Below the pieces are notes generated by a model. That model was given only the letters and a program-made list of their open reading frames with translations. It had not been told where the DNA came from and did not search any database. Below, in pieces: positions 17,177 to 27,700 of a stretch of 53,451 bases of DNA. The position numbers and the translations under genes are program-made. The stretch is from Planctomycetia bacterium (lineage in GTDB: Bacteria > Planctomycetota > Planctomycetia > Pirellulales > Thermoguttaceae): contig JAUNBJ010000009.1 in NCBI GenBank assembly GCA_030535245.1, forward strand, positions 1 through 53,451, written 5' to 3'. How positions within the stretch are numbered: position 1 is the stretch's first letter; each line of letters starts with the position of its first letter.

Positions 17177-18148
17177 TTACAGCCGGTCGTTCCGAAAGTC
17201 AAACACGTGATGGATCGACAAAATCCCCAAAATCCTCGCCGTTGGCGTCTCGTCCTCCACCACCGCCAACGTCGTGATTTTATGAATGTCCATCACCTCC
17301 AACGCCTCGCTCACCAGCGTGTCCGGCAAAATGCGTTTGAAGTTCTTCGTCATGAACTGCCCCGCGCATACCGATTTAATGTCGTCGAAATGCTGCACCG
17401 CACGACGGATGTCGCCGTCCGTAATCACCCCCACCGGAACCCCCGCGTCGCTCAGCACCATCGTGATTCCCAGCCGCTTGTGCGTCATTTCATACATCAC
17501 GTCCATGAACGGCGTCGCTTCATGCACGAACGGCACGTTCTTTTCCATACGGTCTTTGACCCGCGTTAAAAGCCGCCGCCCCAACGCCCCTCCCGGATGA
17601 TACAACACGAAATTCTCCGGCTGAAAATTGCGCATTTCCATCAGGCAAACCACCAACGCATCCCCCATCACCAATGCCGCCGTGGTGGATGTCGTCGGTG
17701 CCAGCCCAATCCGACACGCCTCGGAATCGACGTGAATGTCCAGCACAAAATCCGCGTTCTTCGCCAATCGGGACGTTTTATTTCCCGTCATTGCCACGAT
17801 CGGGCACCCCACCTGCCGCAGCGGTTCCATCAGCGAAAGCACCTCGGACGATTCCCCGCTGTTGGAAATCGCGATCACAATATCCCCCTTGCAGACCATC
17901 CCCAAATCGCCATGCACCGCCTCCGCCGCGTTCAGGAAAATGGCATGCGTTCCGGTCGATGCCAGCGACGCCGCAATCTTGTGCGCCACGATCCCCGTCT
18001 TGCCGATTCCCGTTAGTACAACCTTCTGGTCGGAATGAAAAATCAATTCCACCACGTTCTGAAACGACACGTCCAGACGCTCCTGAACCTTACGTAATTC
18101 GGACGCCTCCAAATCAAAGACTTCCCGGCCCCGCACAACGCAATCCAT
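17177..18148 (-). CDS. kdsD: Arabinose-5-phosphate isomerase (KdsD/KpsF)
   Basis: The protein has 323 residues, the normal length. An SIS domain (about 35-170) has VVLTGIGKTGIVAHKIAASLASTGT, ISNSGESSEV and HGDLGMV. Two CBS domains follow (about 200-320). The conserved link FVLYHPGGALGRRLL is typical of KdsD. The enzyme converts ribulose-5-phosphate to arabinose-5-phosphate, the first step to Kdo for lipopolysaccharide. AAGGAA precedes the ATG and overlaps the end of the preceding minus-strand gene, 11 bases away, so the two are cotranscribed. Confidence 0.93.
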   Translation of the reverse strand: MDCVVRGREVFDLEASELRKVQERLDVSFQNVVELIFHSDQKVVLTGIGKTGIVAHKIAASLASTGTHAIFLNAAEAVHGDLGMVCKGDIVIAISNSGESSEVLSLMEPLRQVGCPIVAMTGNKTSRLAKNADFVLDIHVDSEACRIGLAPTTSTTAALVMGDALVVCLMEMRNFQPENFVLYHPGGALGRRLLTRVKDRMEKNVPFVHEATPFMDVMYEMTHKRLGITMVLSDAGVPVGVITDGDIRRAVQHFDDIKSVCAGQFMTKNFKRILPDTLVSEALEVMDIHKITTLAVVEDETPTARILGILSIHHVFDFRNDRL

Positions 18149-18159
18149 GATACGGTTCC

Positions 18160-19755
18160 TTACTGCACCACCGGCATGGAGGGTTTCTCGCGACGCATGT
18201 CCTGAAGCAACGCCGGGTCGGTCGGCGACGTCTTGGAAATCACTTCCTTCAACGGGAAATTCGCCGGCAGCGTCTCGTTACGCTGATCCAGAATGATCTC
18301 GTATTTGTCGATCAGCTCCCGCAAATCGGTTCCCAACATCTCCTCGTCGATGATCTCCTCGAACTGCGGCGTACGAATCATGCCGTTCCAGATATTCAAC
18401 GCCGTATCGTAATTGTTTTTCGCCACCACCAGGTCGCCGTTCGCGTATGCCCGATCCGCCTCGTAAACCAGCCGCCGCGCTTCGACAATCTCCGGCGTCC
18501 GCTCCAACTGCCCGCGAAGCCGCCAGAATTTGTAGTTCACGATCATGCGGTAACGACGGATCAACTTCTCCTGCTCGGTCGCCTCGTCCAGACGCTTCGC
18601 CAAATCCAGCCCCCGCGTCCGCAGGTCGGTCGGAAGCGCCGTCGCCCACTCCGTATTGGAAACCCGCGTCTTTTCCGCCGCCTCGGAACCCAGATTGTGC
18701 TCGTCCGCCGTCCGTTCCTCCAACGGTTTGTCCATGGCCGATCGCTCCTCCTCGGTCAGCTTCGCACGCTTCGCATCCACCATGCTCTGATACAGGCCCG
18801 GTTGAAGCGACTCCAGCTCGGCACGCAGTTTTTCGCCCAACTCCGCGTACCGTTCCTCATCCTCCAACCGCAAAAGCGATCCCGTCGCCGAAGGATGCTC
18901 CCGATTGCCATACTCCAGCCACTCCCGTGAGAACGTCTCCCACGCATGGAGCGTTTTCTGCTCGAACTGGCCGTCGGTCTCCAGATTCTCCGAATAGTAC
19001 GCCTGCGCATTCGGAGCATGGGAGAAAAACAACGTCGGACTGATCGTCTGCAAATCGACCCCTTCCTTCAGGTGAAGGTTCTCGGCCCGCTTGTACCACT
19101 CCTTGCCGATGAGCCAACTGTCCCGCATTTCAAGCGGCCGATCCTTATTAAAATCGTTGTCCTCGCGGAAAAGCTGACGGAATTGCACCTTCTCGTCCGA
19201 CTTGCTGATTTTCTGAGCGGTCGTCCACCCCACGTCCCACGTCACGCGAATCGAACGGGGATTGAACCGCACCCCACGCTCCAAATACCGAATCCCCTCA
19301 ATCACCCACGCGTAGCGATCCTTGTAGTTGTCGTGCTCCACCGACACGTTGTACGCCAGATTCCACCCCTGAAATCGCCAGACCGTCTCAAAATGCGGCA
19401 CCAGCAAAATCAACTGCTTCAACGTCGCGGAAAGGTTCGTCCAGTCCTTTTTTTTCTTGTACTCGTCCGCCTTCTGCCAGAGGGTCAGCGTCGCCACGCC
19501 GTCCAGCCCAAACATCCCCAGCCGAATCGTCTCCCCCGCCAAATTCACATCGCCGATATCCGCCTCGCTGATCTTCGATTCGCGACGTAACTGCTCCAGC
19601 TTGCCGCCCGGCGTTCCCTTCTCGCCCCCCGCCCCCACGGTCGAAGGTTGTGAAATCCAGAACATCGGAATCATCAACACGACAATTCCAATAAAATACA
19701 TCACTTTATGTCGAAACGACCGCGACTGAAGCGGCGATTGTGTATTTTCGGCCAT
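18160..19755 (-). CDS. Membrane-anchored helical protein, function unknown
   Basis: The protein has 531 residues. The ATG at 19755 has AGGGAGA upstream; a longer in-frame start would lack one. A short N-terminus is followed by one transmembrane helix (about 19-36, VMYFIGIVVLMIPMFWI). The remainder is hydrophilic and strongly helical, with Trp-rich TPR-like segments such as LVPHFETVWRFQGWNLAYNVS and YLERGVRFNPRS. I do not recognise a named family. It resembles long conserved planctomycete proteins of unknown role. It is the first gene of a two-gene unit with kdsD, which hints at an envelope function, but nothing in the sequence fixes this. Confidence 0.75.
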   Translation of the reverse strand: MAENTQSPLQSRSFRHKVMYFIGIVVLMIPMFWISQPSTVGAGGEKGTPGGKLEQLRRESKISEADIGDVNLAGETIRLGMFGLDGVATLTLWQKADEYKKKKDWTNLSATLKQLILLVPHFETVWRFQGWNLAYNVSVEHDNYKDRYAWVIEGIRYLERGVRFNPRSIRVTWDVGWTTAQKISKSDEKVQFRQLFREDNDFNKDRPLEMRDSWLIGKEWYKRAENLHLKEGVDLQTISPTLFFSHAPNAQAYYSENLETDGQFEQKTLHAWETFSREWLEYGNREHPSATGSLLRLEDEERYAELGEKLRAELESLQPGLYQSMVDAKRAKLTEEERSAMDKPLEERTADEHNLGSEAAEKTRVSNTEWATALPTDLRTRGLDLAKRLDEATEQEKLIRRYRMIVNYKFWRLRGQLERTPEIVEARRLVYEADRAYANGDLVVAKNNYDTALNIWNGMIRTPQFEEIIDEEMLGTDLRELIDKYEIILDQRNETLPANFPLKEVISKTSPTDPALLQDMRREKPSMPVVQ

Positions 19756-19947
19756 ATTCTCCCTTTCCCAGATGCGTGATACGCTGAAAACCCGTTCCCG
19801 TTCCCGTTGGAGCACCTTGTAAATCGTATACGCCCAATAAACCTTTCCAGTTTACCCCGCCATGTGAAAATTGTCAAGGGTGTGAAAAATGAAAGAAAAA
19901 ACCCCAACGCCTTCAGGAACGAGAAAATCCATATCGGTTTCCACCCA

Positions 19948-19976
19948 TTGTCAAAAAGGAAGTTAGGGAATATAAT
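19948..19976 (+). promoter_or_regulatory. Strong sigma70-like promoter of the restriction-modification pair
   Basis: TTGTCA (19948-19953) and TATAAT (19971-19976) are exactly 17 bases apart. Transcription would start near 19983, upstream of the methyltransferase start at 20022. Confidence 0.65.
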
Positions 19977-20021
19977 GGAAGGCGTCATGGAATGGATACT
20001 GGCGAGGTAAGGTACAGGATT

Positions 20022-20888
20022 ATGGATACGTTTTGTTCGTTTGGAGTTTCGACGCGATTGTTTTTAGGAGATTGTCTGGAGGTGCTTGAAACACTGGAGG
20101 ATCATTCCGTTGATTTGGTGATAACGTCCCCCCCCTATGCGGATCAGCGAAAAAACACCTATGGTGGAATCCGTCCGGAACATTATGTCGAGTGGTTTCT
20201 GCCGATTACCGGTCAACTACTTCGTGTTTTGAACCCCAAAGGTACGTTTATCTTAAACATAAAGGAAAAAGTATTGCATGGGGAACGCAGTACCTATGTA
20301 CTGGAATTGATTCTTGCCATGCGGAAACAGGGATGGCTGTGGACGGAAGAGTTTATCTGGCACAAAAAAAATTGTTATCCTGGGAAATGGCCGAATCGTT
20401 TTCGGGATTCCTGGGAACGGTTATTGCAGTTTAATAAATCCAAAAATTTTAACATGTATCAGGATTCCGTTATGGTTCCCACGGGCAACTGGGCAAAATC
20501 ACGATTAAAAAACCTGAGTGAAACGGACAAAATACGGGACAATTCTCATGTCGGAAGTGGTTTTGGAAAAAATATATCCAATTGGCTCGAAAGGAAAATG
20601 GCCTATCCTACCAACGTGTTGCATTTGGCGACAGAATGCGGCAACAAAAACCATCCTGCGGCATTTCCTGAATCATTGCCCGAGTGGTTCATCAAGCTGT
20701 TTACGGTTGAGGGAGATGTTGTTTTGGATCCGTTCATGGGGTCTGGAACGACGAATATCGTCGCGGAAAAAATGTCGAGAAATTCCATTGGTATCGAAAT
20801 TTTACCGGAATATTATAACAAGGTAAAAGAGTATTTCGATAATTGTTCCACCAACTTATTTTCGGAGAAGTGCGTTGAAATCGCTTGA
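20022..20888 (+). CDS. Type II DNA methyltransferase, probably N4-cytosine
   Basis: The protein has 288 residues from the ATG at 20022; an in-frame ATG at 19992 also exists, but AGGTAAGG is better placed for 20022. The N-terminal catalytic motif is VDLVITSPPYADQR, and the SAM-binding motif VVLDPFMGSGTTNIVAEKMSRNSIGIE lies near the C-terminus. This permuted order is that of beta-class enzymes. TSPPY rather than DPPY favours N4-cytosine over N6-adenine, though this cannot be settled by eye. The gene overlaps the downstream nuclease gene by 14 bases. The pair has its own promoter, as expected for a mobile restriction-modification system. Confidence 0.88.
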   Translation: MDTFCSFGVSTRLFLGDCLEVLETLEDHSVDLVITSPPYADQRKNTYGGIRPEHYVEWFLPITGQLLRVLNPKGTFILNIKEKVLHGERSTYVLELILAMRKQGWLWTEEFIWHKKNCYPGKWPNRFRDSWERLLQFNKSKNFNMYQDSVMVPTGNWAKSRLKNLSETDKIRDNSHVGSGFGKNISNWLERKMAYPTNVLHLATECGNKNHPAAFPESLPEWFIKLFTVEGDVVLDPFMGSGTTNIVAEKMSRNSIGIEILPEYYNKVKEYFDNCSTNLFSEKCVEIA

Positions 20889-21627
20889 TATTCAGTCGGT
20901 AGTGCAGTATGTTGCGGAAAATATTGGAAGTTTTCATCAGCAACGATTGGTTCGCCTTGAAACGTTGAAATTGAAGGATATCCTCAAAAAAAAGAATCCT
21001 TATCTGTTTAAGGCAAAAAATTGCCTGACCCCGGAAACGATTGTTCGCTCCTGTGCGGATGCTTTTGTTTCATCGAATGAGGAGACTATTTTTGGCGACT
21101 GGTTGGAGGGTTTGGCCATTTTTATCAACAAACAGGTCTATGGTGGGTGGAAATCCGGAATTCTCGGCATTGATCTGGAATTTGATAAGGATTCTACCCG
21201 GTATATTGTTACGATCAAGTCCGGACCAAACTGGGCAAACAGCAGTCAGGTTCGGAAGATGCTTGATTGTTTTTCGACCGCGAAGAAAATTCTACATACC
21301 AGCCGTTCCAAAATAACGGTCGTCGCGGTGAATGGTTGCTGCTATGGCAGAGACGATACCCCGTACAAAAAAGCGGACTATTACAAATACTGTGGCCAAC
21401 GTTTTTGGGAATTTATTTCAGGGAATCCTGAGTTATATCTGGATATTATAGAACCTCTCGGCTATCGCGCCAAGGAAAAGAACGACACGTTTTGGGAATT
21501 GTATAGTGCTAAAATAACATGCTTTACTCGGATTTTTGACAAAGATTTTACCCTGAAAGATGGCCGAATCGATTGGAAGAAGTTGGTGAAATTCAATTCG
21601 GGCATTCCAACTTCGAGGGATTCCTGA
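20875..21627 (+). CDS. Type II restriction endonuclease, PD-(D/E)xK type
   Basis: The protein has 250 residues. It starts at the TTG at 20875, seven bases after GGAG and inside the methyltransferase end, so the two are coupled. The nuclease core reads GIDLEFDKDSTRYIVTIKSGPNWANSSQ over about residues 100-128: an Asp, then a hydrophobic strand, then IKSGPNW. This resembles what I recall of the PmeII/MjaI-like families, where this Lys is catalytic; the family name is a recollection rather than a search result. With the adjacent methyltransferase it forms a complete type II system. The recognition sequence is unknown. The weak TTG start may keep nuclease levels below methyltransferase levels. Confidence 0.8.
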   Translation: MKSLDIQSVVQYVAENIGSFHQQRLVRLETLKLKDILKKKNPYLFKAKNCLTPETIVRSCADAFVSSNEETIFGDWLEGLAIFINKQVYGGWKSGILGIDLEFDKDSTRYIVTIKSGPNWANSSQVRKMLDCFSTAKKILHTSRSKITVVAVNGCCYGRDDTPYKKADYYKYCGQRFWEFISGNPELYLDIIEPLGYRAKEKNDTFWELYSAKITCFTRIFDKDFTLKDGRIDWKKLVKFNSGIPTSRDS

Positions 21628-21633
21628 AATGGG

Positions 21634-21735
21634 ATGTCTTTGAAACGATGGCGTGATGTTTTAACAACGATTGGAGAAGCTGGAATTTCAAACAGACGCC
21701 ACCTTAAAAACCGCTTCCCTGGACAAAAATTTTAG
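21634..21735 (+). other. Possible 33-residue basic open frame after the nuclease gene
   Basis: An ATG at 21634 opens 33 codons ending TAG at 21735. The product would be basic (MSLKRWRDVLTTIGEAG...). It overlaps the end of the convergent AlkD-like gene by four bases. There is no well-placed ribosome binding site and no recognised family. It may be a chance frame or a gene fragment. Confidence 0.18.
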
Positions 21736-22427
21736 ATGTTGCCAGACTTCGGTCTAAAAAAACTCCCGTCTTTAATCCGTTGTTTCACCGCATCGTCCAC
21801 CTGTCGGGAGTCGAGGATTTTTCGCAGGGCCATTTTTCGGGTGGTGGGGTCCAACGCGTCGGGGGACTGCAATAGCGTTTCGGTCTTTTCAGGAAAGGAG
21901 ACAAATGCCATCGAGATGGCCCACGCGACGGCCATGCGGACGTAATACTCCGGGTTGCGGATAGTTTTCAGGGTGTCAAGAACGGCGTCGATGTGTCGTT
22001 CGTCCAGGTAGTAGTTCAGGAACATCACCACCGCAAAGCGGATGTGCCATGGCCCTTTTCGCAGGCATTTTCGCAGGTAAATTTCCATTTCGTCGGGGTT
22101 TTTGCGGACGATTTTGAGTCGGGAACAGAGCAGGTCGCAGTGTGCCCAGTTTGTGATTTTGGGCAGGAACCGATCGAGATACGCGAATCGTTCGTCGATT
22201 TCCAACGGTGCAGCTCCCAGCACCATGGCGGCCAGGGCCAGTTCTTCGTAATAGGGGTTGGGGGGAAGGGTGTCGAGGAATTTCCGCCAATCCCCCTTCA
22301 GGATTTCGCGGGCCAGTCGGTTCAGGTCGGCGGTATACACGCCAAGGATTTTCCCTCCGCCGGGGATGATTTTCTCCTGAAAAATTCGGTACTTTTCGTC
22401 GGCAAGAGCGTGTAATTGCGATCGCAT
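21732..22427 (-). CDS. AlkD-like DNA alkylation repair protein
   Basis: The protein has 231 residues. AAGGAG lies 9 bases upstream of the ATG at 22427. Helical HEAT-like repeats run throughout, with ITNWAHCDLLCS, WHIRFAVVMFLNYYLDERHIDAVLD and PEYYVRMAVAWAISMAFV as the family marks. AlkD glycosylases remove bulky or cationic alkylated purines without flipping the base. Several members of this family lack shown glycosylase activity, so the reaction is inferred. It is divergent from the beta-helix gene and convergent with the restriction-modification pair. Confidence 0.85.
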   Translation of the reverse strand: MRSQLHALADEKYRIFQEKIIPGGGKILGVYTADLNRLAREILKGDWRKFLDTLPPNPYYEELALAAMVLGAAPLEIDERFAYLDRFLPKITNWAHCDLLCSRLKIVRKNPDEMEIYLRKCLRKGPWHIRFAVVMFLNYYLDERHIDAVLDTLKTIRNPEYYVRMAVAWAISMAFVSFPEKTETLLQSPDALDPTTRKMALRKILDSRQVDDAVKQRIKDGSFFRPKSGNI

Positions 22428-22440
22428 GTTCCGCGTCTCC

Positions 22441-22469
22441 TTGTGGTGGGGGTGGAATTTTATTATAAT
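22441..22469 (+). promoter_or_regulatory. Sigma70-like promoter of the beta-helix gene
   Basis: TTGTGG (22441-22446) and TATAAT (22464-22469) are 17 bases apart. The start codon at 22524 is about 50 bases downstream of the expected transcription start. Confidence 0.5.
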
Positions 22470-22523
22470 GACGACGTTTGTTTTATCTACCCCCTGCCTG
22501 AAAAAAATGGAAAGGAACCTGCC

Positions 22524-24668
22524 ATGAAACGCATTTTGTATGTTGGGCTGTTTTGTCTTTGGGCCATGTCGGCCTGGTCGCAGACGTATTACGTGGATGC
22601 CCGGAAAGGGAACGACGCGAACGACGGTTCGGAAGCGCGACCCTGGCAGACGGTGGAGAAGGCTCGCGATTTTGTCCGGGCGTTGGAGCGTCGCGACGGG
22701 GTGACGGTGCGGTTATGCGGGACGTTTGCGTATCCGAAAGCGACGCTGGAGCTGAACGAGAAAGACAGTGGCACGACGTACGGCACGTTTGGCGACGGGG
22801 CACTTTTCATCGGGGGAATTGCGATTCCTTCGGAACATTTTACTCCGGTGACGGACGAAAGCATCCGGAAACGGCTCAAGCCGCAGGTGGGGGAGAAGGT
22901 GCTTTGCTGCGATCTGGCGAAGCTGGGACTGGATTCCATCCCGCCGTTGCCGAAGCAGTTTCGGAACTGGGAGAATGTCGAGCTTTTTGCGGGGGGAAAG
23001 GCGATGCCGCTGGCACGGTTTCCGAACCAAGGCTGGCTGGAGATTGCGCGTGTGATTGATCGCGGCGTGAAGCCGGTGGATCGGGCGACGGGGGAATGGG
23101 AGTTTGGCTACAAGGGGGGAACGTTCGAGTTTACCGAGGACGAACCGCTTCGGTGGGACGTTTCCCAAGGGGTTTGGCTCAATGGTTTCTGGTGCCACGA
23201 CTGGTCGAACGAAACGCTCCAGGTCGCCCAAATCGACAAGGAGAAAAAGACGTTCACCATGGGAGCCGTCCATACGTACGGTATTGGGAATTCGAGCAAA
23301 TGGCACACGGCCAAGCGGCGTTATTATGCCCTGAACATTCTGGAGGAACTGGACAGTCCGGGAGAGTGGTACCTCGACGTAGCGACGAACCGCCTCTATT
23401 TTTATCCGCCAGAGGAGGGGTTGGGGGAGGTCTTTCTGGCCTGCCAGAAGCAGTCGTTGCTGCAACTGAAAAATGCGCAGAACGTGACGCTGGAAAACCT
23501 TCGTTTCGCGTATTCGGTGGGGGCGCCGGTGACGGTGAGCCAATGCCAGAACGTCGTTTTGCGTCGGCTGAACGTGAGCAACACCACGGCGGGAGGGATT
23601 CGGATTAGCGGGGGAAAGAACTGCGTGTTGGAGGATTCTGAAATTTCGCAGATTGGGGGTTTAGGGGTGTCTGTCAGCGGCGGAAACCGGAAAACGCTGG
23701 AACGATGCGACCACCAGGTTCTCCACAACCACATTCACCACTGCGGTCGGCTCCAGCGGACGGGGGGGGCGTGCATTGCGTTTCATGGCGTCGGGTGCCG
23801 CATTGCGCACAACCTGTTCCACGATACGCCGTATATCTGTGTACAATATGGCGGCAACGAACATCTGTTCGAGTACAACGAAGTCCATAGCGCCATGATG
23901 GAAGCGGGCGACGGGGGCGGGATGTACACCGGGCGGGACTGGGGTTCCTGCGGGAACGTGGTGCAATTTAACTATTTCCACCACTACGGTCAGGCGGGGG
24001 TGGACTGGCAGAAGGAACGGGGGCTGAACCCGAATTACGAACCGCTCAAGGAAAACGTGATGGTCATGGGGGTTTATCTGGACGACTGCGACAGCGGCGA
24101 TACGATCCAGAACAATATTTTCTACCGTACGGGCTGGTCGATGTTCGTCGGCGGCGGGCGGTACAACAAAATTTACAACAACCTGTTCCTCGACTGCACG
24201 GCGGCGACCCATCTGGACGTGCGGGGGCTTTCCCGGCTGAAGCTGGACGACACGGGCGATCCGAGCTGGCGTTTACCGCGAAAGCTGGAAGCGCTGGGGT
24301 ACAAAGAGTCGCCGTGGAAGGAACGGTATCCGTTTTTGCTGAACATTCTGGACGACGAACCCCTTTTGCCGCTGCACAACGAATTTCGCAACAACGTGGC
24401 GATTCATTGTAAAACGTGGCTGCAAATGCACGGCGACGTGCGGAAAACGTGCCTGGATCGGATTCCGTTTAGCGGGAACGTGGTGTTCGACTATGGCACG
24501 GACAAGACGAAAGCGGATTTCACCCCGGATCGTGTTGATTTTCGCGACGACCCGCTTCCGGCAAACGCGTTGACTCCGGAAGCGGACGGTTTCAAGATTC
24601 AGGAGGAAATCCACCGTCGCGTGCCGCAGTTCCAGATCATTCCGCTGGAGAAAATCGGCCGGAAGTAG
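22524..24668 (+). CDS. Secreted right-handed parallel beta-helix protein
   Basis: The protein has 714 residues. The ATG at 22524 follows AAAGGA. A signal peptide ends at about residue 19 (MSAWSQ). Then comes YYVDARKGNDANDGSEARPW, the typical entry into secreted beta-helix (pectate-lyase-like) proteins. From about residue 310 the repeats have Asn-rich coil turns: LKNAQNVTLENLRF, VSQCQNVVLRRLNVSN, GGKNCVLEDSEISQIG, IQNNIFYRTG and YNKIYNNLF. Related proteins bind or cleave plant or host polysaccharides. No catalytic set is obvious by eye, so the substrate is unknown. It could take part in glycan degradation. Confidence 0.85.
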   Translation: MKRILYVGLFCLWAMSAWSQTYYVDARKGNDANDGSEARPWQTVEKARDFVRALERRDGVTVRLCGTFAYPKATLELNEKDSGTTYGTFGDGALFIGGIAIPSEHFTPVTDESIRKRLKPQVGEKVLCCDLAKLGLDSIPPLPKQFRNWENVELFAGGKAMPLARFPNQGWLEIARVIDRGVKPVDRATGEWEFGYKGGTFEFTEDEPLRWDVSQGVWLNGFWCHDWSNETLQVAQIDKEKKTFTMGAVHTYGIGNSSKWHTAKRRYYALNILEELDSPGEWYLDVATNRLYFYPPEEGLGEVFLACQKQSLLQLKNAQNVTLENLRFAYSVGAPVTVSQCQNVVLRRLNVSNTTAGGIRISGGKNCVLEDSEISQIGGLGVSVSGGNRKTLERCDHQVLHNHIHHCGRLQRTGGACIAFHGVGCRIAHNLFHDTPYICVQYGGNEHLFEYNEVHSAMMEAGDGGGMYTGRDWGSCGNVVQFNYFHHYGQAGVDWQKERGLNPNYEPLKENVMVMGVYLDDCDSGDTIQNNIFYRTGWSMFVGGGRYNKIYNNLFLDCTAATHLDVRGLSRLKLDDTGDPSWRLPRKLEALGYKESPWKERYPFLLNILDDEPLLPLHNEFRNNVAIHCKTWLQMHGDVRKTCLDRIPFSGNVVFDYGTDKTKADFTPDRVDFRDDPLPANALTPEADGFKIQEEIHRRVPQFQIIPLEKIGRK

Positions 24669-24711
24669 CGTGTTCCCCCATGCCCGTGGGTTTTTGAATT
24701 GCCCACGGTGC

Positions 24712-27700
24712 CTACCGTTGCAGGCCCATGGTGAAGCTGAACAGTTCCTTTTCGTCGCCATCTTCCTTGCTGACCGGGACGGCAAAGTCCAGGGCAATGG
24801 GGGCGGAACCGAGCATCGGCATGGAAATACGCAGACCGGCACCGAGGGATACGCGGTACTTGGCGTTCCAGTGACGGATGTCCGACTCGACCGTTCCCGT
24901 ATCGCAGAAAAGAACCCCACGGATGGAGTCGTCTGCCGTGATGGGGAACAGGTATTCGAGGGAGGCCAACACCATGACGTTTCCACCGACGACCATGCCA
25001 TACTGACGTGGCGAAGCACCGCGGTACTCGAAACCACGGATGGTGGTCGTGCCGCCCGCAAAGTACGATTCGTAAATCGGCGTATCGTCGCCCGTCCAGG
25101 AGAACGTGGAGGTAAAGCTCAGCACGTGGCGTCCGGACATATCGGCCCGCTCAAACAGCAGCCAGTATTTTTTGAACTGGGCGTTGAATCGCGGGTAACT
25201 CCAGGTTCCGATGACCTGTTCAAATTCGAGCGAAGCGTAGTACCCTTCGGTGGCCAAAAACGAACTGTCGCGGCGATCCTGCACAAGCCGGAAGCTGAAA
25301 CCGAACAACTGCGAGTTGCCCAACGCGTTGTACAGTCGGTCGGGAATGGGGTAATCGGGGTCGGTAAGCCGGACGTTGAATCCACGAAAACCGAGGTATG
25401 CCCGCATGTCGTGCGTCAGGGCACGGCTTAAGGCAATCTGGCCGCCCTGCCGATTTTCATCCCAGTTTTTGTAAATGCGATCGTAGTACGACAGGCTGGT
25501 TCCCAGACCGATTTCGGAGTTGAACAGGTACGGCTCGTCGAAGCTGATGGCGTACCGTTGGACTTCCGTACCGGGGGTAGCTTCCATCCGGAAGTGCTGC
25601 CCGCGACCCCGCCATGCGGTACCGTTTTTAATTTCGCTCCACGACCGGGGCCAGCGACGCCAGTCGAAGTTCTGTTCGTCCACGACCACCGAACCGACCA
25701 GTCCGGAATCGGAGCTGACACCCAGCGAAAACATCAGGCGTCCGGTTGTGGTTTCTTCGGTCTGGACGGTAATCGGGAGGCTGTACCGCTGCGAATCGCC
25801 AAGCGTTCTGCCGGGGAACGGCGGGTCGCCCAGGTGCTGGGAGTACGGCGTCAAATCGGGGTTGCTGATACCGGGCTGCGGCGGCGGGGACATTTCCTGA
25901 CCGGTGCGTGGATTCACGTTGGCAATCTGGGCCGGCGGTTCGGATTCGGCGGTCTGCTCGGAAGCCCATGCGGGGGCGTTCGTTTCCGTCGCAACGCTGG
26001 TGGTCGCGGGGGATTCGTCGGTTCGTTTGGCGGTGGTGTATCCCGGAATCGGCTGGAGCGGAACGCTTCCGTCGCCATTTTCATAGTTTACCAGACGGCG
26101 TGTCGGGCGGGTCGTCACCCGTACCGGCATATCCTGGTAAGCGGGGTCGTCGTTGCAGACGCTGACACGTCCTTGCAAATCCACGTCGGTCTCCTCCGGT
26201 ATCTCGAACGTGCGATATGCCTCGCCGGTTTCCGGGTCGATGATTTCCTCCGGGTTTTCGACGGAAACGCATTCGGCCGGTTTCGGGGCGGCACCGTCGT
26301 TCCAGACGCCGTAAATCGTCAAATCGATCAGTTCCTCGTTCTCGCCAAGCTGAAAATCGGCATCCACCTCGGCGACGGTCTTTTTGTAAACCTTTTGGAT
26401 GCTCCCCTGCCCGTAGATTGCCGCGCGTCCGGCACCATTTCCGCTCACGGCGGCCTGTCCGGCGGTGGTGACGGTTTTCGGCTTGCCCCCCTTGTCCGAC
26501 GCGTTGGGGACGTTCGCCTGATTGCCGATTTGCTGGGCCACTTCCGCTTCCTTGGCCAGTTCCGGAGCGGTATAGACGATCTTCGGTGCCTGTCCGTTTT
26601 GCGGATCCATGGCGAAAAGCTGCGACGCCCGCAGACGCCGTTCCGACTGCTGAAGTTCGTTGACATTCACCAGGTCGCCCGGTTTGACGGAAAGCCGGTT
26701 CAGCACGGTGGAAACCTGCGTGTGCGGAAAATCCCCCTCAATCAGGACGTTCACCCGCCCGACACGGTAGGTTTTTCCCTCCTTGATGGCAAACACCACG
26801 TCGCACTGGGACGGGTCGTCCAGCACGCGGGCCTCGGCGGTAATGTCGGCGAAAACGTACCCTTCCTTCCCATAACGGCGGCGGACTCTGGCGATGCTCT
26901 GGTCGAGCCGGTCTTTGTTGAACGGCTTGTCCTGGTGGACTTTCATATCCTCCAGCAGCAACGATTCGTCGAACTGGGCGTTGCCGATGTAACGGATTTG
27001 CCGAATTTTGGCCTGCGGCCCCTCGTTGATGACGAACGTCACCCCACACCAGCCATCTTCGCTGGTACGCTGCACGCGGCGACTGATTCGGGCGTAGAAA
27101 AATCCGAGCCGACGGTAATAATCCTCCAGCTTCCGCACGTCGTCGGTTAGCGTCTCGTCTCGCAATTCCCCACCAAAAACCCACAAAATGCCCGGTTTGC
27201 TCTGGACGACCGTCTTGAGCCGCCCCCCCGACACGATGGTATTGCCGATGAAATTCGTCCACGCAACACGGAATCGCGGGCCTTCGTTGATCTGATAAAT
27301 GACGCCGGGATCGGTGTTTTTGTCCCCCTGAACCGTCTTGATGACCGCTTTGGCATACCCCTTGGATTGGTAAAACAGCTCCAGCTTCTTGCGGCCTTCC
27401 TCCACGTCGTACGCACTGACCGGTTTACCGACCACAAGCCCACACTCTTTCTCCAGCGTGGCGACACGGATTTTCTCGTTCCCCTGAAATTTCAGGTACT
27501 TCATGATGGCCCGCTCGCGGACGTTGAAAAGGACAACCACCCCCTTATCCTTCCGCTGAATGTACGGTTCCACCAACACGAACAGACGCGACTGGCTCAT
27601 CCGACGGATATCGTCGTCCAGCACCGTGGAACGAAATGGACGCCCCGTTCGCGTGGAAATGAGCTGCATGATTTTTTCCGTCGAGTTGCGTGAATTGCCC

